Source: RGIG3178 sp963674495
GTDB lineage: Bacteria > Bacillota > Clostridia > Christensenellales > QAND01
Assembly (NCBI GenBank): GCA_963674495.2
Contig: CAXXLG010000002.1
Location: 1,116,001-1,180,000 of the forward strand
Length of the DNA: 64,000 bases
Reading direction: 5' to 3'
Part shown: piece by piece, positions 63,351 through 64,000 of the stretch
Numbering within the stretch: the stretch's first letter is position 1
Layout: every line of letters starts with the position of its first letter
The notes under the pieces: model-generated
Databases searched by the model: none
Seen by the model: only the letters and a program-made list of their open reading frames with translations
Told to the model about the DNA's origin: nothing
Made by a program: the position numbers and the translations under genes

Positions 63351-63926
63351 TTATTTAAACCGTTGATTTGCCAGTTCAAATAGTTCCGATTCGCTCAGGG
63401 CAAGGATGTGAAGGGAATCTGGGGGCAATTCCGATATAAGCTTTTCCGTTTTGCTTCTCAGAGAATGCTTGATAAAAGACCACAAGCCCAGAATCGCACC
63501 AGAACCGCCTACTAGACAAATAGCCCCGAGGTATTCCTTGTTTATCAGAAATGCGATTAAAAAAACTATCGCCAATATCGTCATGAATCCCAATATGGTT
63601 TCAATTGCCGTGTAACGTAATTTTGACCAAGGTTCCTTATTTTTGCACTTGGAGCATTCAGAATTGAATTCAGCGGAGCGGTATTTATGCTCTTTTGCTT
63701 CTTCAAAGATCGTTGTCAGCCGTTGCCCCATTGCTTCTCTGGCATTCTCCAAAGATGCCTCTTTCATGCTTTGTGTGGTGCTTTTAAAATGTAAAGTTCC
63801 ATGCCTTGAAACATCTCTACTTTCAGTTATCATATGCTTGGCATAATTAATATTGCCGCATTGTGAACACCGATAAGCGAGATACAATGGAACAGTAACA
63901 GTTCCGGTAGCTGTCGTACGCCCCAT
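63351..63926 (-). CDS. Zinc-ribbon membrane protein of unknown function
   Basis: A 191-residue protein. An N-terminal CxxC pair (YRCSQCGNINYAKH) and a second pair (ECSKCKNKEP) can form one zinc ribbon; a helical linker separates them. Two transmembrane helices follow (FMTILAIVFLIAFLI; LGAICLVGGSGAILGLWSF) and then a short soluble tail. ATG 63926 follows GGAGGTG. I do not recognise the family. Confidence 0.75.
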   Translation of the reverse strand: MGRTTATGTVTVPLYLAYRCSQCGNINYAKHMITESRDVSRHGTLHFKSTTQSMKEASLENAREAMGQRLTTIFEEAKEHKYRSAEFNSECSKCKNKEPWSKLRYTAIETILGFMTILAIVFLIAFLINKEYLGAICLVGGSGAILGLWSFIKHSLRSKTEKLISELPPDSLHILALSESELFELANQRFK

Positions 63927-64000
63927 AAAAACACCTCCAACAACTTAACATTCTCTGATTCCCATGAATTTCAATGCAATCAACATACACACGGTAGCAG

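Noticed and set aside
1..64000. CRISPR arrays
   Set aside because: No series of regularly spaced identical short repeats was seen; the only repeats are the dnaX pair and the island family.

Overview
The window looks like a chromosome segment of an anaerobic, spore-forming member of the Clostridia. Spore genes are bofA (5.1 kb), tlp (17.2 kb), gpr-spoIIP (42.7-44.7 kb) and a Spo0A-C-like small protein (59.6 kb). The gene order dnaX-ybaB-recR-yaaL-bofA is the classic Firmicutes one. A rex-hydCBA cluster encodes an NADH- and ferredoxin-linked [FeFe] hydrogenase, glycolysis has a PPi-type phosphofructokinase, and deoxynucleotides come from a B12-dependent ribonucleotide reductase. The core is GC-rich. 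Two stretches are strikingly AT-rich (about 25.7-27.9 kb and 60.0-62.9 kb) and look acquired. I cannot name a species; a Christensenellales-like gut or sludge clostridium is only a guess.

Layout. 0-5.4 kb: the 3' part of an M20 peptidase, a DegV protein, then dnaX-ybaB-recR-DUF2508-bofA. 5.4-8.3 kb: a yybP-ykoY (Mn2+) riboswitch with a P2A-type cation ATPase. 8.3-15.5 kb: GDPD, PPi-PFK, a lipoprotein, a mannitol-dehydrogenase-family gene preceded by the remnant of a second copy, a beta-lactamase-fold hydrolase and a double GNAT. 15.5-18.9 kb: a decay zone, where a PTS IID gene and a LacI regulator have both lost their 5' ends at one junction, followed by tlp, a broken DUF6809-like gene and a GNAT. 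18.9-25.6 kb: Rex operator, rex, hydC, hydB, hydA and a frameshifted sensory hydrogenase. 25.6-28.0 kb: an AT-rich MazG-like gene, a defective IS3-family element and the tail of a large serine recombinase, ending at tRNA-Leu(CAA).

28.2-33.6 kb: polA, coaE, a lytic transglycosylase and a solute-binding lipoprotein, then tRNA-Leu(GAG). 33.9-41.0 kb: two CBO0543-like membrane proteins (one with an amber codon), GrpB, a cell-wall amidase, an HD protein, a membrane protein, a metallo-beta-lactamase protein, a ComEC without its C-terminal hydrolase domain and a CBM9-like protein. 41.1-53.9 kb: holA, rpsT, gpr-spoIIP, murI, nrdJ, an EF-G paralogue, thrB, mutY, DUF1294 and an amidohydrolase. 54-59.4 kb: a membrane-protein remnant, GNAT, DUF2156, MATE and YibE/F genes.

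59.4-64.0 kb is an accessory island. It holds a Spo0A-C-like protein, an XRE regulator, a small protein that aligns with HslV/proteasome beta subunits but begins with serine, and a DUF3800 gene flanked by two direct copies of a repeat of about 160 bp. A zinc-ribbon membrane protein closes the window. This is the least conventional part and the best place to look for something undescribed.
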